From Streptomyces flavidovirens DSM 40150 (GTDB taxonomy: Bacteria; Actinomycetota; Actinomycetes; Streptomycetales; Streptomycetaceae), in contig NZ_AUBE01000003.1 in the NCBI RefSeq assembly GCF_000429085.1, positions 186,001 through 250,000 on the forward strand: a DNA stretch of 64,000 bases, read 5' to 3'. Shown here piece after piece: positions 42,214 through 52,163 of this stretch. Below the pieces are notes generated by a model. It did not search any database. It was given only the letters and a program-made list of their open reading frames with translations, and was not told where the DNA came from. The position numbers were made by a program, and so were the translations under genes. The first letter of the stretch is position 1, and the number at the start of each line of letters is the position of its first letter.

Positions 42214-43235
42214 CCGTCCCCGCGCCGCGGCTGGCGCACATCGCGGAGCACGCCCGCGTCAGTGAGGCCACCGTGAGCCGGGTACTGAACGGCAAGCCGG
42301 GCGTCGCGGACACCACGCGCCAGCGGGTGCTCGCGGCGCTCGACGTCCTCGGGTACGAACGCCCCGTGCGGCTGCGGCGGCGCAGCGCGGGCCTGATCGG
42401 TCTGGTGACGCCGGAACTGACCAACCCCATCTTTCCGGCGTTCGCCCAGGTCGTCGAGCAGGTCCTGGCAGGGCACGGCTACACACCGGTGCTCTGCACC
42501 CAGCTTCCCGGCGGGGTCACCGAGGACGAACTCGTCGAGCAGCTCGTGGAGCGCGGGGTCGGCGGCATCGTCTTCCTGTCCGGCCTGCACGCCGACCTGT
42601 CGGCGGACCCCGCGCGCTACGCCGAGCTGGCGGCGCGCGGGGTCCCGTACGTCCTCATCAACGGTTACAACGAGGCGATCAGCGCGCCCTTCGTCTCACC
42701 GGACGACCACGCCGCGATGCGGATGGCCGTGGGGCACCTCACCGAACTCGGCCACGAGCGGATCGGCCTCGCGGTCGGCCCGCAGCGGTACGTCCCGTCG
42801 CGCCGCAAGCGCGAAGGATTCGTCGACGCGCTCGGCAGCACCCTGCGGACGTCGCGGGGCGAGGCGGAACTCCTCGTCGAGCACACCCTGTTCAGCGTAG
42901 AGGGCGGCCAGGTCGCGGCCGGAGCGCTGCTCGACAAGGGGTGTACGGGCATCGTCTGCGGCAGCGACATGATGGCGCTGGGCGTGGTGCGGGCGGTGCG
43001 CGAGCGCGGCCTGGACGTCCCGGACGACGTGTCGGTGGTGGGCTTCGACGACTCGCAGTTGATCGCGTTCACCAACCCGCCGCTGACCACGGTGCGCCAG
43101 CCGGTGCAGGCGATGGCGACGGCGGCGGTGGGCGCGCTGCTGGAGGAGCTGGGCAAAAGCCCGGTGCGGCGTACGGAATTCGTGTTCCAGCCGGAGCTGG
43201 TGGTGCGGGGCTCCACGGCGCAGAAGCGCGCGTAG
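42210..43235 (+). CDS. LacI-family maltose-type repressor, copy 2 (MalR-like)
   Basis: 341 residues from a GTG overlapping the GH13 stop (GTGA); a GTG at 42198 is also in frame. The helix-turn-helix RLAHIAEHARVSEATVSRVLNGKPGVA and ligand domain (GLIGLVTPELTNPIFPAF, CGSDMMALGVVRAVRERGLDVPDDVSVVGFDDSQLIAFTNPPLTTVRQPV) match copy 1 very closely, with an identical recognition helix. The pair must recognise the same or overlapping operators. Differences in the ligand domain (for example near FVSPDD and the middle helices) may give different inducers. Confidence 0.92.
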   Translation: MTVPAPRLAHIAEHARVSEATVSRVLNGKPGVADTTRQRVLAALDVLGYERPVRLRRRSAGLIGLVTPELTNPIFPAFAQVVEQVLAGHGYTPVLCTQLPGGVTEDELVEQLVERGVGGIVFLSGLHADLSADPARYAELAARGVPYVLINGYNEAISAPFVSPDDHAAMRMAVGHLTELGHERIGLAVGPQRYVPSRRKREGFVDALGSTLRTSRGEAELLVEHTLFSVEGGQVAAGALLDKGCTGIVCGSDMMALGVVRAVRERGLDVPDDVSVVGFDDSQLIAFTNPPLTTVRQPVQAMATAAVGALLEELGKSPVRRTEFVFQPELVVRGSTAQKRA

Positions 43236-43261
43236 CGGAACGCGCCGCCGGCGGGCGGGGC

Positions 43262-43285
43262 GGCAGGGGGAGCCCCCGGCCTGCC
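43262..43285 (+). terminator. Hairpin downstream of the second LacI gene
   Basis: GGCAGGGGG-ag-CCCCC-gg-CCTGCC forms a bulged GC stem 26 bases after the stop codon. Confidence 0.45.
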
Positions 43286-43419
43286 CAGGTAGGGCCGCGG
43301 GGATTCGATCGTCCGGGGAGGGTCCCCCTGCCGTACCGACCCGGCCGGTCGGGCGCGTGGGGCCCGGACGTACCGGGACCCCCGGCCGGCCGGGCCGGAG
43401 TCGAGGAGAACGTAGCAGC

Positions 43420-43437
43420 TTCGCAAGTGCTTGCGAA
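43420..43437. promoter_or_regulatory. Candidate MalR operator upstream of the alpha-amylase
   Basis: TTCGCAAGTGCTTGCGAA, a perfect 8-bp inverted repeat around TG, is followed by a half site (ATTGCAAG at 43442-43449) and CCTGCAGG at 43468-43475. It lies 60 bases before the -35 box. The same CTTGC/GCAAG core occurs upstream of malE. Confidence 0.7.
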
Positions 43438-43497
43438 AGAGATTGCAAGAAGAAATCTGGCAGGTTTCCTGCAGGTTAGCGGAGTGCGTCACAAGGG

Positions 43498-43526
43498 TTG
43501 ACCGCGCAGGTGAGGGCTCGTACGGT
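43498..43526 (+). promoter_or_regulatory. Probable alpha-amylase promoter
   Basis: TTGACC (43498-43503), 17-base spacer, TACGGT (43521-43526): close to the sigma-70-type vegetative consensus of Streptomyces. Further GCAAG/CTTG repeats follow downstream (43540-43590), where a repressor could block initiation. The 410-base gap (43236-43645) otherwise holds no gene. Confidence 0.6.
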
Positions 43527-43645
43527 CTGCCCCGCGGCAAGATTTCAACTATTGCTGCAAGAACATTCAAGCCTTGAGGGCAAGGCGCGTTGCCGCGCGA
43601 GGCTGCACCGTCGCACCCGCACCTCCCCCCATGCAGGAGGAAAGA

Positions 43646-45034
43646 ATGGCTCGCAGACCTTTCTCTGCCGCGCTCGCCCTCGCCCTCACGGCCGGTACGG
43701 CCGTCCTGGCAGCGCCCGCCGGGACGGCGCAGGCCGCCCCGCCGGGCACCAAGGACGTCACCGCCGTCCTGTTCGAGTGGAAGTTCGACTCGATCGCCAA
43801 GGAGTGCACGCGGACCCTCGGACCGGCCGGTTACGGCTTCGTCCAGGTATCCCCTCCGCAGGAGCACATCCAGGGCGGCCAGTGGTGGACCTCGTACCAG
43901 CCCGTCAGCTACAAGATCGCCGGACGGCTCGGTGACCGCGCCGCGTTCGCGAACATGGTCAACGCCTGCCACGGGGCGGGCGTGAAGGTCATCGCCGACA
44001 GCGTCATCAACCACCTGGCGGCCGGCAACGGAACCGGTACCGGGGGCTCGTCGTACGAGAAGTACAACTACCCCGGCACGTACTCCGGCGCGGACCTGGA
44101 CGACTGCCGCTCCGAGACAAGCAACTACGGCGACCGGGGGAACGTACAGAACTGCGAGCTGGTCGGGCTCGCCGACCTGGACACCGGCGAGGACTACGTG
44201 CGCGGCCGGATCGCGGCGTACCTGAACGATCTGCTCTCACTGGGCGTCGACGGCTTCCGCATCGACGCGGCCAAGCACATGCCGGCCACGGATCTCGCGA
44301 ACATCAAGTCCCGGCTGAGCAATCCGGGCGTGTACTGGAAGCACGAGGCGATCCACGGGGCGGGCGAGGCGGTCTCGCCGAGCGAGTACCTGGGCTCGGG
44401 CGACGTACAGGAGTTCCGGTACGCGCGTGATCTCAAGCGGGTCTTCAACAACGAGAACCTGGCCTACCTGAAGAACTACGGGGAGGGCTGGGGCTACATG
44501 GAGAGCGGCAAGTCCGCCGTCTTCGTGGACAACCACGACACCGAGCGCGGCGGCGACACCCTCAGCTACAAGGACGGCGCGAACTACACGCTGGCGAACG
44601 TCTTCATGCTGGCCTGGCCCTATGGTGCCCCGGATGTCCACTCCGGCTACGAGTGGTCGGACAGGGACGCCGGGCCGCCCAACGGCGGGACGGTCAACGC
44701 GTGCTGGAGCGACGGGTGGAAGTGCCAGCACAACTGGCCGGAGATCAGGAGCATGGTCGGCTTCCGGAACGCGGCGCGCGGGGAAAGCGTCACGAACTGG
44801 TGGGACAACGGCGGCGACCAGATCGCGTTCGGGCGGGGCGGCAAGGCGTACCTGGCGATCAACCATGAGGCCGGGTCGCTGACCCGGACCTTCCAGACGT
44901 CGCTGGCGGCCGGAACGTACTGCGACGTGCAGAAGAACACGGCGGTGACGGTCAACGCGTCCGGCCAGTTCACGGCCACGCTCGGCCCGAACACGGCGCT
45001 GGCGCTGCACGCGAACGCCCGCACCTGCGGCTGA
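43646..45034 (+). CDS. Secreted GH13 alpha-amylase
   Basis: 462 residues. Sec signal peptide [23 protein letters not shown] ending near AQA-APPG. Single GH13 catalytic domain of the Streptomyces alpha-amylase subfamily, starting [18 protein letters not shown], with nucleophile Asp207 (GFRIDAAKH), Glu234 (WKHEAIHG) and Asp298 (FVDNHDTER), and a C-terminal beta domain. There is no starch-binding CBM20 tail, which many Streptomyces amylases have. It degrades extracellular starch to maltodextrins. RBS AGGAGG is ideal, and MalR-type operators lie upstream. Confidence 0.96.
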   Translation: MARRPFSAALALALTAGTAVLAAPAGTAQAAPPGTKDVTAVLFEWKFDSIAKECTRTLGPAGYGFVQVSPPQEHIQGGQWWTSYQPVSYKIAGRLGDRAAFANMVNACHGAGVKVIADSVINHLAAGNGTGTGGSSYEKYNYPGTYSGADLDDCRSETSNYGDRGNVQNCELVGLADLDTGEDYVRGRIAAYLNDLLSLGVDGFRIDAAKHMPATDLANIKSRLSNPGVYWKHEAIHGAGEAVSPSEYLGSGDVQEFRYARDLKRVFNNENLAYLKNYGEGWGYMESGKSAVFVDNHDTERGGDTLSYKDGANYTLANVFMLAWPYGAPDVHSGYEWSDRDAGPPNGGTVNACWSDGWKCQHNWPEIRSMVGFRNAARGESVTNWWDNGGDQIAFGRGGKAYLAINHEAGSLTRTFQTSLAAGTYCDVQKNTAVTVNASGQFTATLGPNTALALHANARTCG

Positions 45035-45068
45035 GGCGTCCGAACTGGGGCGCTGCCCCAGACCCCGC

Positions 45069-45133
45069 TCCTCAAACGCTGGAGGGGCTGGATTTGGTTG
45101 CGGCAATCATTCAGCCCGTCCGGCGTTTGAGGA
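45069..45133. repeat. Dispersed hairpin repeat, paired copy
   Basis: Two arms, at 45069-45092 (CTCAAACGCTGG...) and, inverted, at 45110-45133 (...CCGGCGTTTGAG), fold into an imperfect 24-bp stem between the amylase and the amylopullulanase genes. Same family as the cluster at 6.8-7.1 kb. It may attenuate read-through from the amylase. Confidence 0.75.
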
Positions 45134-45179
45134 CACGCCCGTAGGGCGTCCGGAACTTCCGACAAAGGAGAGCACGTCA

Positions 45180-48100
45180 ATGTCCAGCAGAGCCGGCGCA
45201 GCCCTCGCGCTCGCCCTCTTCGCGGCGCTGATACCCGCGCCCCCCGCCGCCGCCGCGGCGAAACCACCCGCCCCGCCCTCCGACAAGGCCCTCGCCGCCG
45301 CCCCCGCCCGGCACGACCTGACCAGGGAGCAGTTCTACTTCGTACTGCCCGACCGGTTCGCGAACGGCGACACGGCCAATGACCGCGGCGGGCTCACCGG
45401 CTCACGCCTCGAAACGGGCTACGACCCCACCGACAAGGGCTTCTACCAGGGCGGCGACCTCAAGGGCCTCACCCAGAAGCTCGACTACATCAAGAACCTC
45501 GGCACGACCTCCATCTGGCTGGCGCCGATCTTCAAGAACCGGCCCGTGCAGGGCACCGGCAAGGACGCCTCGGCCGGCTATCACGGTTACTGGATCACCG
45601 ACTTCACCCGGGTCGACCCCCACTTCGGTACCAACGCCGACCTGGAGAAGCTGATCGACAAGGCCCACGACAAGGGCATGAAGGTCTTCTTCGACGTCAT
45701 CACCAACCACACTGCCGACACCGTCGACTACGCCGAGAAGAAGTACGGCTACCGCCCCAAGGGCGCGTACCCCTACCTCGACAGGTCCGGCCGTCCCTTC
45801 GACGACCGCGAGGGCGTGGCGCGGCGTGACGTCGACGCCGATTCCTTCCCGTACACGCCGATGCAGCAGCCCACGGCCGGGACCGGCAAGAAGGTACCGT
45901 CCTGGCTCAACGACCCCACCATGTACCACAACCGGGGCGACTCGACCTTCGCCGGCGAAAGCTCCGAGTACGGTGACTTCGCCGGCCTCGACGACCTGTG
46001 GACCGAGCGTCCCGAGGTCGTCGACGGCATGGCGGAGATCTACCAGAAGTGGGTCCGCGACTTCGACATCGACGGCTTCCGCATCGACACGGTCAAGCAC
46101 GTCGACCTGGACTTCTGGACCCAGTGGGCGACCGCGCTCGACACGTACGCGAAGAAGCAGGGCCGTGACGACTTCTTCATGTTCGGCGAGGTCTACTCCG
46201 CCGACACCGAGGTCACTTCCCCTTACGTGACGCGCGGCCGCCTCGACTCGACCTTCGACTTCCCGCTCCAGGACGCGACACGCTCGTACGCCTCCCGGGG
46301 CGCGTCGGCCGGCAAGCTCGCCAAGGTCTTCGGTGAGGACTTCCGCTACACCACGGACAAGGCCAACGCCTACGAGCAGGTCTCCTTCACCGGAAACCAC
46401 GACATGGGCCGCATCGGGGCCTTCCTGAAGCAGGACAACCCGAAGGCCGACGACGCCGAGCTGCTGAAGCGTGCGCGTCTCGCCAACGAGCTGATGTTCC
46501 TCTCGCGCGGCAACCCCGTCATCTACTACGGCGACGAGCAGGGCTTCACGGGCGCGGGCGGCGACAAGGACGCCCGCCAGACCCTCTTCGCGTCCAAGAC
46601 CGCCGATTACCTGGACGACGACCAGCTCGGCACGGACCGCACGCACGCCTCCGACGCGTACGACACCACGCACCCCGTATACAGATCAATCGCCGAGCTC
46701 TCGAAGCTGACGAAGGCCCACCCGGCACTGCGTGACGGCGTACAGCAGGAGCTGTACGCCAAGGGCCCGGTCTACGCCTTCTCCCGTACGGACGCCAAGC
46801 GCGCCACCGAGTACGTCGTCGCCACCAACAACAGCGCCGGGCCGAAGACCGTCGAGCTGACGGTCGCCACGGCCGGCGCCGACTTCCGTCCCGTGTACGG
46901 CGGTTCCGAAGCGGTACGCGGGGACGCAGGCCGGAAGCTGACCGTCACCGTGCCCGCGCTGTCGTCCGTCGTACTCCGCGCGGCCGAGCCCCTCCCCGCC
47001 CCGGCGGCCAAGCCGGCCATCACCCTCAAGACCCCTGCGGCCGGAGCCACCGGCACCGTCGAGATCAGCGCGGACGTCGACGGCGGGCAGCTCAACCGCG
47101 TGGTCTTCGCCGCCCAGACCGGCAACGGCAAGTGGCGCACACTCGGCTCCGCCGACCACGCCCCGTACAAGGTCACCCAGTACCCGGGCCGCGACGTAGC
47201 GGCCGGAACCCCCCTCCGCTACAAGGCAGTCGTGGTCGACAGCGCCGGACGCACCGCGAGCGCCCTCGCCTCGACGACAGCCGGCCAGACCCCCGCCCCC
47301 GGCAAGCCGACGGCGGTGGAGCGTGACTACGCCGTCGTCCACTACAAGCGCACCGACGGCGACTACGACGGATACCAGCTCAAGTCCGGTGACAGTTCAG
47401 CCCCCTTCACGGGCCGCGACGCCTACGGTGCCTTCGCGTGGATCAAGCTCGCCCAGGGCGCCTCGTCGCTCCCGTACACCGTCGAGAAGAACGGCACGGC
47501 GGACGGTCCGCAGCGCACCATGGACCTCGGCCGTACCGGTGAGGTCTGGATCGAGCAGGGCAAGGACGGCCAGGCCACCAAGGCCCCCGACGGCGCCTAC
47601 CCGCCCCAGGACAGGACCAAGGCCGTACTCCACTACCAGCGCGCCGACGGCGACTACGACGGCTGGGGTCTGCACACCTGGACAGGCGCCAAGGACCCCA
47701 CCGACTGGTCCAAGCCACTGCTCCCGGTGAAGAAGACCGCATATGGCGTGACCTTCGAGGTCCCGCTCGCCACAGGAGCCACGTCCCTCTCCTACATCCT
47801 CCACAAGGGTGACGAGAAGGACCTCCCCAGCGACCAGTCCCTCGACCTCGCCACGTACGGCCATGAGGTGTGGATGCTGGCCGGGCAGCCGAAGTACCTG
47901 CTGCCGCAGACCGCCGGAGCCGCCTCGCTCGACCTCACCAAGGCCGAGGCGCAGTGGATCGACAAGGACACGGTCGTCTGGAAGGTCAAGGCCACCGAGG
48001 CCACCAGCCAGCAGCTCGTGTACGCACGGGGCGGCGGCATCTCCGTCGTCGACGGGGCGCTCTCCGACGAGGGCCGCTGGCTGCGGCTTTCCTCCTCCGC

Positions 48101-50501
48101 CCTCACCGACGCGCAGAAGGCGAAGTACCCGCACCTCAAGGACTACCCGGCGTTCACCGTCGACCCGCGCGACCGCGACAGGTTCCGCGAGTCGCTGCGC
48201 GGCCAGATCATCGCCACCCAGCGGGCCGCCAACGGCGCCCTGCTCGCCGCTACCGGCGTGCAGGTGCCGGGCGTACTCGACGACACCTACAGCCCGGCCG
48301 CCGCAAAGGCAGCACTCGGCCCCGTCTTCCACAAGGGCCGCCCGGCCCTCTCCCTCTGGGCCCCGACCGCCCAGCACGTAGCCCTCGAACTCGACGGCAG
48401 GACGGTCCCGATGCGGCGCGACGACCGCAGCGGCGTCTGGTCCGTCACCGGCACCAGGGCCTGGGCGGGCAAGCCGTACCGGTACGTCGTGAAGGTCTGG
48501 GCGCCCAGCGTCCAGAAGGTCGTCACCAACAAGGTCACCGACCCCTACTCGACCGCGCTCACCGCCGACTCGGCCCGCAGCCTGGTCGTCGACCTCACCG
48601 ATCCCGAGCTGGCCCCGAAGGGCTGGTCGACGCTCAAGAAGCCGGCCGCGACCCCGCTGCGTGACGCGCAGATCCAGGAGCTGCACGTCAGGGACTTCTC
48701 CGTCGCCGACCGCACAGCGAAGCATCCGGGGCAGTACCTGGCCTTCACCGACCGCGGCTCGAAGGGCATGCAGCACCTGGACGAACTGGCCAAGGCCGGC
48801 ACCTCCTACGTCCACCTCCTCCCCGTCTTCGACATCGGCACCATCCCCGAGAAGAAGGCCGGCCAACAGCGCCCGGCCTGCGACCTGTCCGTGTACGCGC
48901 CCGACTCCGACGAGCAGCAGGCGTGCGCGGCGAAGGCGGCGGCGAAGGACGCGTACAACTGGGGCTACGACCCGCTGCACTACACCGTCCCCGAAGGCTC
49001 GTACGCCAGTGACCCCGACGGCACCCGTCGCACGGTGGAGTTCCGTCAGATGGTCCAGGGACTGAACAACTCGGGCCTGCGCACCGTCATGGACGTCGTC
49101 TACAACCACACGGTCGCGTCCGGCCAGGCGGACAAGTCGGTACTCGACAAGATCGTCCCCGGCTATTACCAGCGCCTGCTGGCCGACGGCAGCGTGGCGA
49201 CGTCCACCTGCTGCGCGAACACGGCACCCGAGAACACCATGATGGGCAAACTCGTCGTGGACTCCATGGTCACCTGGGCACGTGAGTACAAGGTCGACGG
49301 TTTCCGCTTCGACCTCATGGGCCACCACCCGAAGGCGAACATCCTGGCCGTCCGCAAGGCCCTCGACGAGCTGACCCCCGCCCGCGACGGCGTGGACGGC
49401 AAGAAGATCATCCTGTACGGCGAAGGCTGGAACTTCGGCGAGATCGCCGACGACGCCCGCTTCGAACAGGCCACCCAGAAGAACATGGCCGGCACGGGCA
49501 TCGCGACCTTCTCCGACCGTGCGCGTGACGCGGTGCGCGGCGGCGGCCCCTTCGACGACGACCCGGGCGTGCAGGGCTTCGCCTCGGGCCTCTACACCGA
49601 CCCCAACCCCTCGGCCGCGAACGGCACCCCGGCCGAGCAGAAGGCCCGCCTCCTGCACTACCAGGACCTGATCAAGGTGGGCCTCACGGGCAACCTGGCG
49701 GCGTACACCTTCATCGACACCACCGGCCGTACGGTCAAGGGCTCCGAGGTCGACTACAACGGCGCACCGGCCGGATACGCCTCTGCCCCCGGCGAAGCCC
49801 TGGCCTACGCCGACGCCCACGACAACGAAACCCTCTACGACGCCCTCGCCTTCAAGCTGCCGCGCGGGACGTCCGCCGCCGACCGCTCACGCATGCAGGT
49901 ACTGGCGATGGCGACGGCGGCGCTCTCGCAGGGCCCGGCGCTGTCCCAGTCGGGAACGGACCTCCTGCGCTCCAAGTCCCTCGACCGCAACTCCTACGAC
50001 AGCGGTGACTGGTTCAACGCGATCCACTGGGACTGCCGTGACGGCAACGGCTTCGGCCGGGGCCTGCCGCCCGCAGCCGACAACAAGCCCAAGTGGCCGT
50101 ACGCAAAGCCGCTGCTGACGACCCCCTCGCTGACACCGGACTGCCGGAACATCGAGGGCGCGTCGGCGGCGTACGAGGACCTGCTGAAGATCCGTACGAC
50201 GGAGAAGACCTTCAGCCTCGCGTCGGCGGACCAGGTCCAGAAGGCGGTCTCCTTCCCCCTCTCGGGCAAGGAGGAGACACCCGGCGTGATCACCATGCGA
50301 GCGGGCGACCTGGTCGTGATCTTCAACGCGACCCCGTCCGAGCAGCAGCAGCGGCTCACCGGCCCGGCGGACACGCCGTACGCCTTGCACCCGGTCCAGG
50401 CGTCCGGCGCCGACGCGACGGTCAAGAAGTCCACGTACGACCCGGCCACAGCCACCTTCACGGTCCCGGCCCGCACGGTCGCCGTGTTCACCCGGCGGTA
50501 G
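45180..50501 (+). CDS. Secreted two-module amylase-pullulanase (amylopullulanase)
   Basis: 1773 residues with a Sec signal ([20 protein letters not shown]). An N-terminal GH13 module spans about residues 45-610 with nucleophile Asp303 ([10 protein letters not shown]), Glu337 (FMFGEVYS) and Asp408 (FTGNHDMGR). Two pullulanase-associated (CBM41/PUD-like) repeats follow near 715-915: [18 protein letters not shown] and [18 protein letters not shown]. Then comes a pullulanase N-domain ([17 protein letters not shown]). The C-terminal pullulanase GH13 module spans about 1160-1773 with Asp1378 ([11 protein letters not shown]), Glu1415 ([10 protein letters not shown]) and Asp1548 ([10 protein letters not shown]). 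Both sets of catalytic residues are intact, so one protein should cleave alpha-1,4 and alpha-1,6 bonds. Confidence 0.95.
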   Translation: MSSRAGAALALALFAALIPAPPAAAAAKPPAPPSDKALAAAPARHDLTREQFYFVLPDRFANGDTANDRGGLTGSRLETGYDPTDKGFYQGGDLKGLTQKLDYIKNLGTTSIWLAPIFKNRPVQGTGKDASAGYHGYWITDFTRVDPHFGTNADLEKLIDKAHDKGMKVFFDVITNHTADTVDYAEKKYGYRPKGAYPYLDRSGRPFDDREGVARRDVDADSFPYTPMQQPTAGTGKKVPSWLNDPTMYHNRGDSTFAGESSEYGDFAGLDDLWTERPEVVDGMAEIYQKWVRDFDIDGFRIDTVKHVDLDFWTQWATALDTYAKKQGRDDFFMFGEVYSADTEVTSPYVTRGRLDSTFDFPLQDATRSYASRGASAGKLAKVFGEDFRYTTDKANAYEQVSFTGNHDMGRIGAFLKQDNPKADDAELLKRARLANELMFLSRGNPVIYYGDEQGFTGAGGDKDARQTLFASKTADYLDDDQLGTDRTHASDAYDTTHPVYRSIAELSKLTKAHPALRDGVQQELYAKGPVYAFSRTDAKRATEYVVATNNSAGPKTVELTVATAGADFRPVYGGSEAVRGDAGRKLTVTVPALSSVVLRAAEPLPAPAAKPAITLKTPAAGATGTVEISADVDGGQLNRVVFAAQTGNGKWRTLGSADHAPYKVTQYPGRDVAAGTPLRYKAVVVDSAGRTASALASTTAGQTPAPGKPTAVERDYAVVHYKRTDGDYDGYQLKSGDSSAPFTGRDAYGAFAWIKLAQGASSLPYTVEKNGTADGPQRTMDLGRTGEVWIEQGKDGQATKAPDGAYPPQDRTKAVLHYQRADGDYDGWGLHTWTGAKDPTDWSKPLLPVKKTAYGVTFEVPLATGATSLSYILHKGDEKDLPSDQSLDLATYGHEVWMLAGQPKYLLPQTAGAASLDLTKAEAQWIDKDTVVWKVKATEATSQQLVYARGGGISVVDGALSDEGRWLRLSSSALTDAQKAKYPHLKDYPAFTVDPRDRDRFRESLRGQIIATQRAANGALLAATGVQVPGVLDDTYSPAAAKAALGPVFHKGRPALSLWAPTAQHVALELDGRTVPMRRDDRSGVWSVTGTRAWAGKPYRYVVKVWAPSVQKVVTNKVTDPYSTALTADSARSLVVDLTDPELAPKGWSTLKKPAATPLRDAQIQELHVRDFSVADRTAKHPGQYLAFTDRGSKGMQHLDELAKAGTSYVHLLPVFDIGTIPEKKAGQQRPACDLSVYAPDSDEQQACAAKAAAKDAYNWGYDPLHYTVPEGSYASDPDGTRRTVEFRQMVQGLNNSGLRTVMDVVYNHTVASGQADKSVLDKIVPGYYQRLLADGSVATSTCCANTAPENTMMGKLVVDSMVTWAREYKVDGFRFDLMGHHPKANILAVRKALDELTPARDGVDGKKIILYGEGWNFGEIADDARFEQATQKNMAGTGIATFSDRARDAVRGGGPFDDDPGVQGFASGLYTDPNPSAANGTPAEQKARLLHYQDLIKVGLTGNLAAYTFIDTTGRTVKGSEVDYNGAPAGYASAPGEALAYADAHDNETLYDALAFKLPRGTSAADRSRMQVLAMATAALSQGPALSQSGTDLLRSKSLDRNSYDSGDWFNAIHWDCRDGNGFGRGLPPAADNKPKWPYAKPLLTTPSLTPDCRNIEGASAAYEDLLKIRTTEKTFSLASADQVQKAVSFPLSGKEETPGVITMRAGDLVVIFNATPSEQQQRLTGPADTPYALHPVQASGADATVKKSTYDPATATFTVPARTVAVFTRR

Positions 50502-50540
50502 CCCCGAAGAGGCCACCGACACACGGCACAGCACCACCAC

Positions 50541-50575
50541 GGCGGGGCCCCGAAACTGCTTCTCGGGGCCCCGCC
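50541..50575 (+). terminator. Perfect 13-bp stem-loop after the amylopullulanase
   Basis: GGCGGGGCCCCGA and its exact complement flank a 9-base loop, 39 bases after the stop codon. Confidence 0.85.
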
Positions 50576-50676
50576 CCGCAGTAGTCGGAGAGGCCGACCA
50601 GGGCGGCCGCGTCGTCGCCGTCCGCGATACGGACGCGACCTCGAAGCGTCGTACCGCAAACGCTGAGTGACCAAGA

Positions 50677-50696
50677 GGTACGGGGGAATCCGTACC
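50677..50696. promoter_or_regulatory. Inverted repeat overlapping the ribosome site of the DUF4230 gene
   Basis: GGTACGG-gggaat-CCGTACC is a perfect 7-bp inverted repeat ending two bases before the ATG. The G-rich loop is the only ribosome-binding-like stretch, so folding could hide it. Confidence 0.45.
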
Positions 50697-50698
50697 GT

Positions 50699-51412
50699 AT
50701 GACTCTCACGGACCCCGATTCCGGCCCCGCCCAGCGGCGGCCCGGCACATCCCCGCGCCGCACCCGACTCCCCTGGTGGGTCAAGGTGACGGGCGTGCTC
50801 GCGGTGCTTTTGGCGCTGGTGCTCGCCGGCAGCCGGCTGAGTCTCCTGCCCGGCCTCGACGACGTCTTCGGCGAGGAGACCCACGACCGGTCCGGCCCGG
50901 CGCTCCTGAAGTCCATCCAGGACATGAGCCGTTACGAGGCCGCCAGCGGCAACTTCCAGGTCGTCGTCGACCTGGAGAAGGACGCCAAGTATCTCCCCGA
51001 CGCCATCCGCGGCACCCGCACGCTGTACGTCGGCGCCGGCACCGTCGGCGCGTACGTCGACCTCGGGAAGGTCGGGGAGGGGCAGGTCACCGTGAACGAG
51101 GACCGCACCGCCGCCACCCTGCTCCTGCCGCACGCGCGGCTCGGCAAGCCGGCCCTGGACCCGGACCGTTCGTACGCCGTGTCCAAGGAGCGCGGGCTGC
51201 TCGACCGGCTCGGGGACCTCTTCTCCGACAACCCGGCCGACGAGCGCGCCGTCAACCGCCTCGCCGCCCGTCACATCGGCGAGGCCGCCGAGGAGAGCGA
51301 ACTGGCCGTACGCGCCGAGAAGAACACCACCAGCATGCTCCAGGGCCTGCTGCGCTCACTCGGCTTCAAGGAGGTCACCGTCCACTACGGCGAGGGCGAC
51401 GGCGGACGCTGA
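50699..51412 (+). CDS. DUF4230 membrane-anchored protein
   Basis: 237 residues. A cytoplasmic N-terminus and one span (VKVTGVLAVLLALVLAGSRLS, near residues 28-48) lead to an exported DUF4230 domain with LLKSIQDMSRYEAASGNFQVVVDLEKDAKYLPDAIRGTRTLYVGAGTVGAYVDLG. DUF4230 has no known activity. The stop overlaps the convergent TetR gene by 28 bases. Confidence 0.86.
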   Translation: MTLTDPDSGPAQRRPGTSPRRTRLPWWVKVTGVLAVLLALVLAGSRLSLLPGLDDVFGEETHDRSGPALLKSIQDMSRYEAASGNFQVVVDLEKDAKYLPDAIRGTRTLYVGAGTVGAYVDLGKVGEGQVTVNEDRTAATLLLPHARLGKPALDPDRSYAVSKERGLLDRLGDLFSDNPADERAVNRLAARHIGEAAEESELAVRAEKNTTSMLQGLLRSLGFKEVTVHYGEGDGGR

Positions 51413-52137
51413 CCGGGCACGGTCGCGGGAGCGGGAGCAGCGGACGGAGCCGGGGCCAGCGCGCCCAGCCGTACGACGAGTTCCGCGAACAGCCCGTCGG
51501 GCGGCTCCAGCGCGAGGATGTCCAGCAGGATCCGCGCCATCTCCTCGTCGTACGCCGCGCTCACCGCCGCCAGCGCCGCGAAGTCGTGCACCAGTTGCAG
51601 CTCCAGCTCGGCGCGCGGGATCTCCCGCCCGTCCAGCCAGATCAGCGCGGTCGACTCGGCGAGCGACACCCACGACCGTACGACCAACGCCAGCCTCGCC
51701 GGGGGATCGGTGATCCCGAGGTGCGCGAGTATCTGCTCGTACGCCGCCTGGCGCACCTCGTCGATCATGGCGTTCGCCGTCGACGAACCGACGGCCGGCC
51801 CACCCCGCATCAGTGCGGAGAAGCCCGGCCCGTGGTCGTCGACGAAGTCGAAGAAGCGGCCCATCACGCGCAGCAGCCGCACACCCAGCGGCCCTTCGCG
51901 GGGCTCGGCGAACCGCCCGGCCAGCTCGTCGGCCGCCCGCCGCAGCGCGGCCTCGTACAGGCTCTGCTTGCCGGGGAAGTAGTGATAGACGAGCGGCCGG
52001 GAGATACCGGCGGCCGCCGCGATCTCGTCGATCGACACATCTTCGGGCGAGCGGTGGCTGAACAGCTCCAGCGCGACGCCGATGAGCTGCTGCCTGCGTT
52101 CCTCGACGCCCATTCTTCGGCGCACCCCGCTCGTCAT
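51385..52137 (-). CDS. TetR-family regulator of the di-iron/reductase operon
   Basis: 250 residues. The N-terminal TetR helix-turn-helix (RRQQLIGVALELFSHRSPEDVSIDEIAAAAGISRPLVYHYFPGKQSLYEAAL) is followed by a helical ligand domain and a Pro/Ala-rich tail. It is the last gene of a three-gene minus-strand unit, 26 bases after the reductase, so it probably regulates its own operon; a candidate operator lies just before the first gene. ATG at 52137; MGVEERRQ at 52113 is the alternative. Confidence 0.92.
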   Translation of the reverse strand: MTSGVRRRMGVEERRQQLIGVALELFSHRSPEDVSIDEIAAAAGISRPLVYHYFPGKQSLYEAALRRAADELAGRFAEPREGPLGVRLLRVMGRFFDFVDDHGPGFSALMRGGPAVGSSTANAMIDEVRQAAYEQILAHLGITDPPARLALVVRSWVSLAESTALIWLDGREIPRAELELQLVHDFAALAAVSAAYDEEMARILLDILALEPPDGLFAELVVRLGALAPAPSAAPAPATVPGQRPPSPSP

Positions 52138-52163
52138 ACGAGCAGCGTAACCGCCGGTGTCGG

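Noticed and set aside
43236..43645. Plus-strand frame reading into the amylase region from 42941 as a separate gene
   Set aside because: It overlaps the LacI gene in another frame and has Gly/Arg noise; the gap is better explained by operators and a promoter.
45180..50501. Possible artificial fusion of an amylase and a pullulanase gene
   Set aside because: One uninterrupted frame with linking CBM41-like repeats and a single signal peptide; no internal start with a ribosome site is needed.
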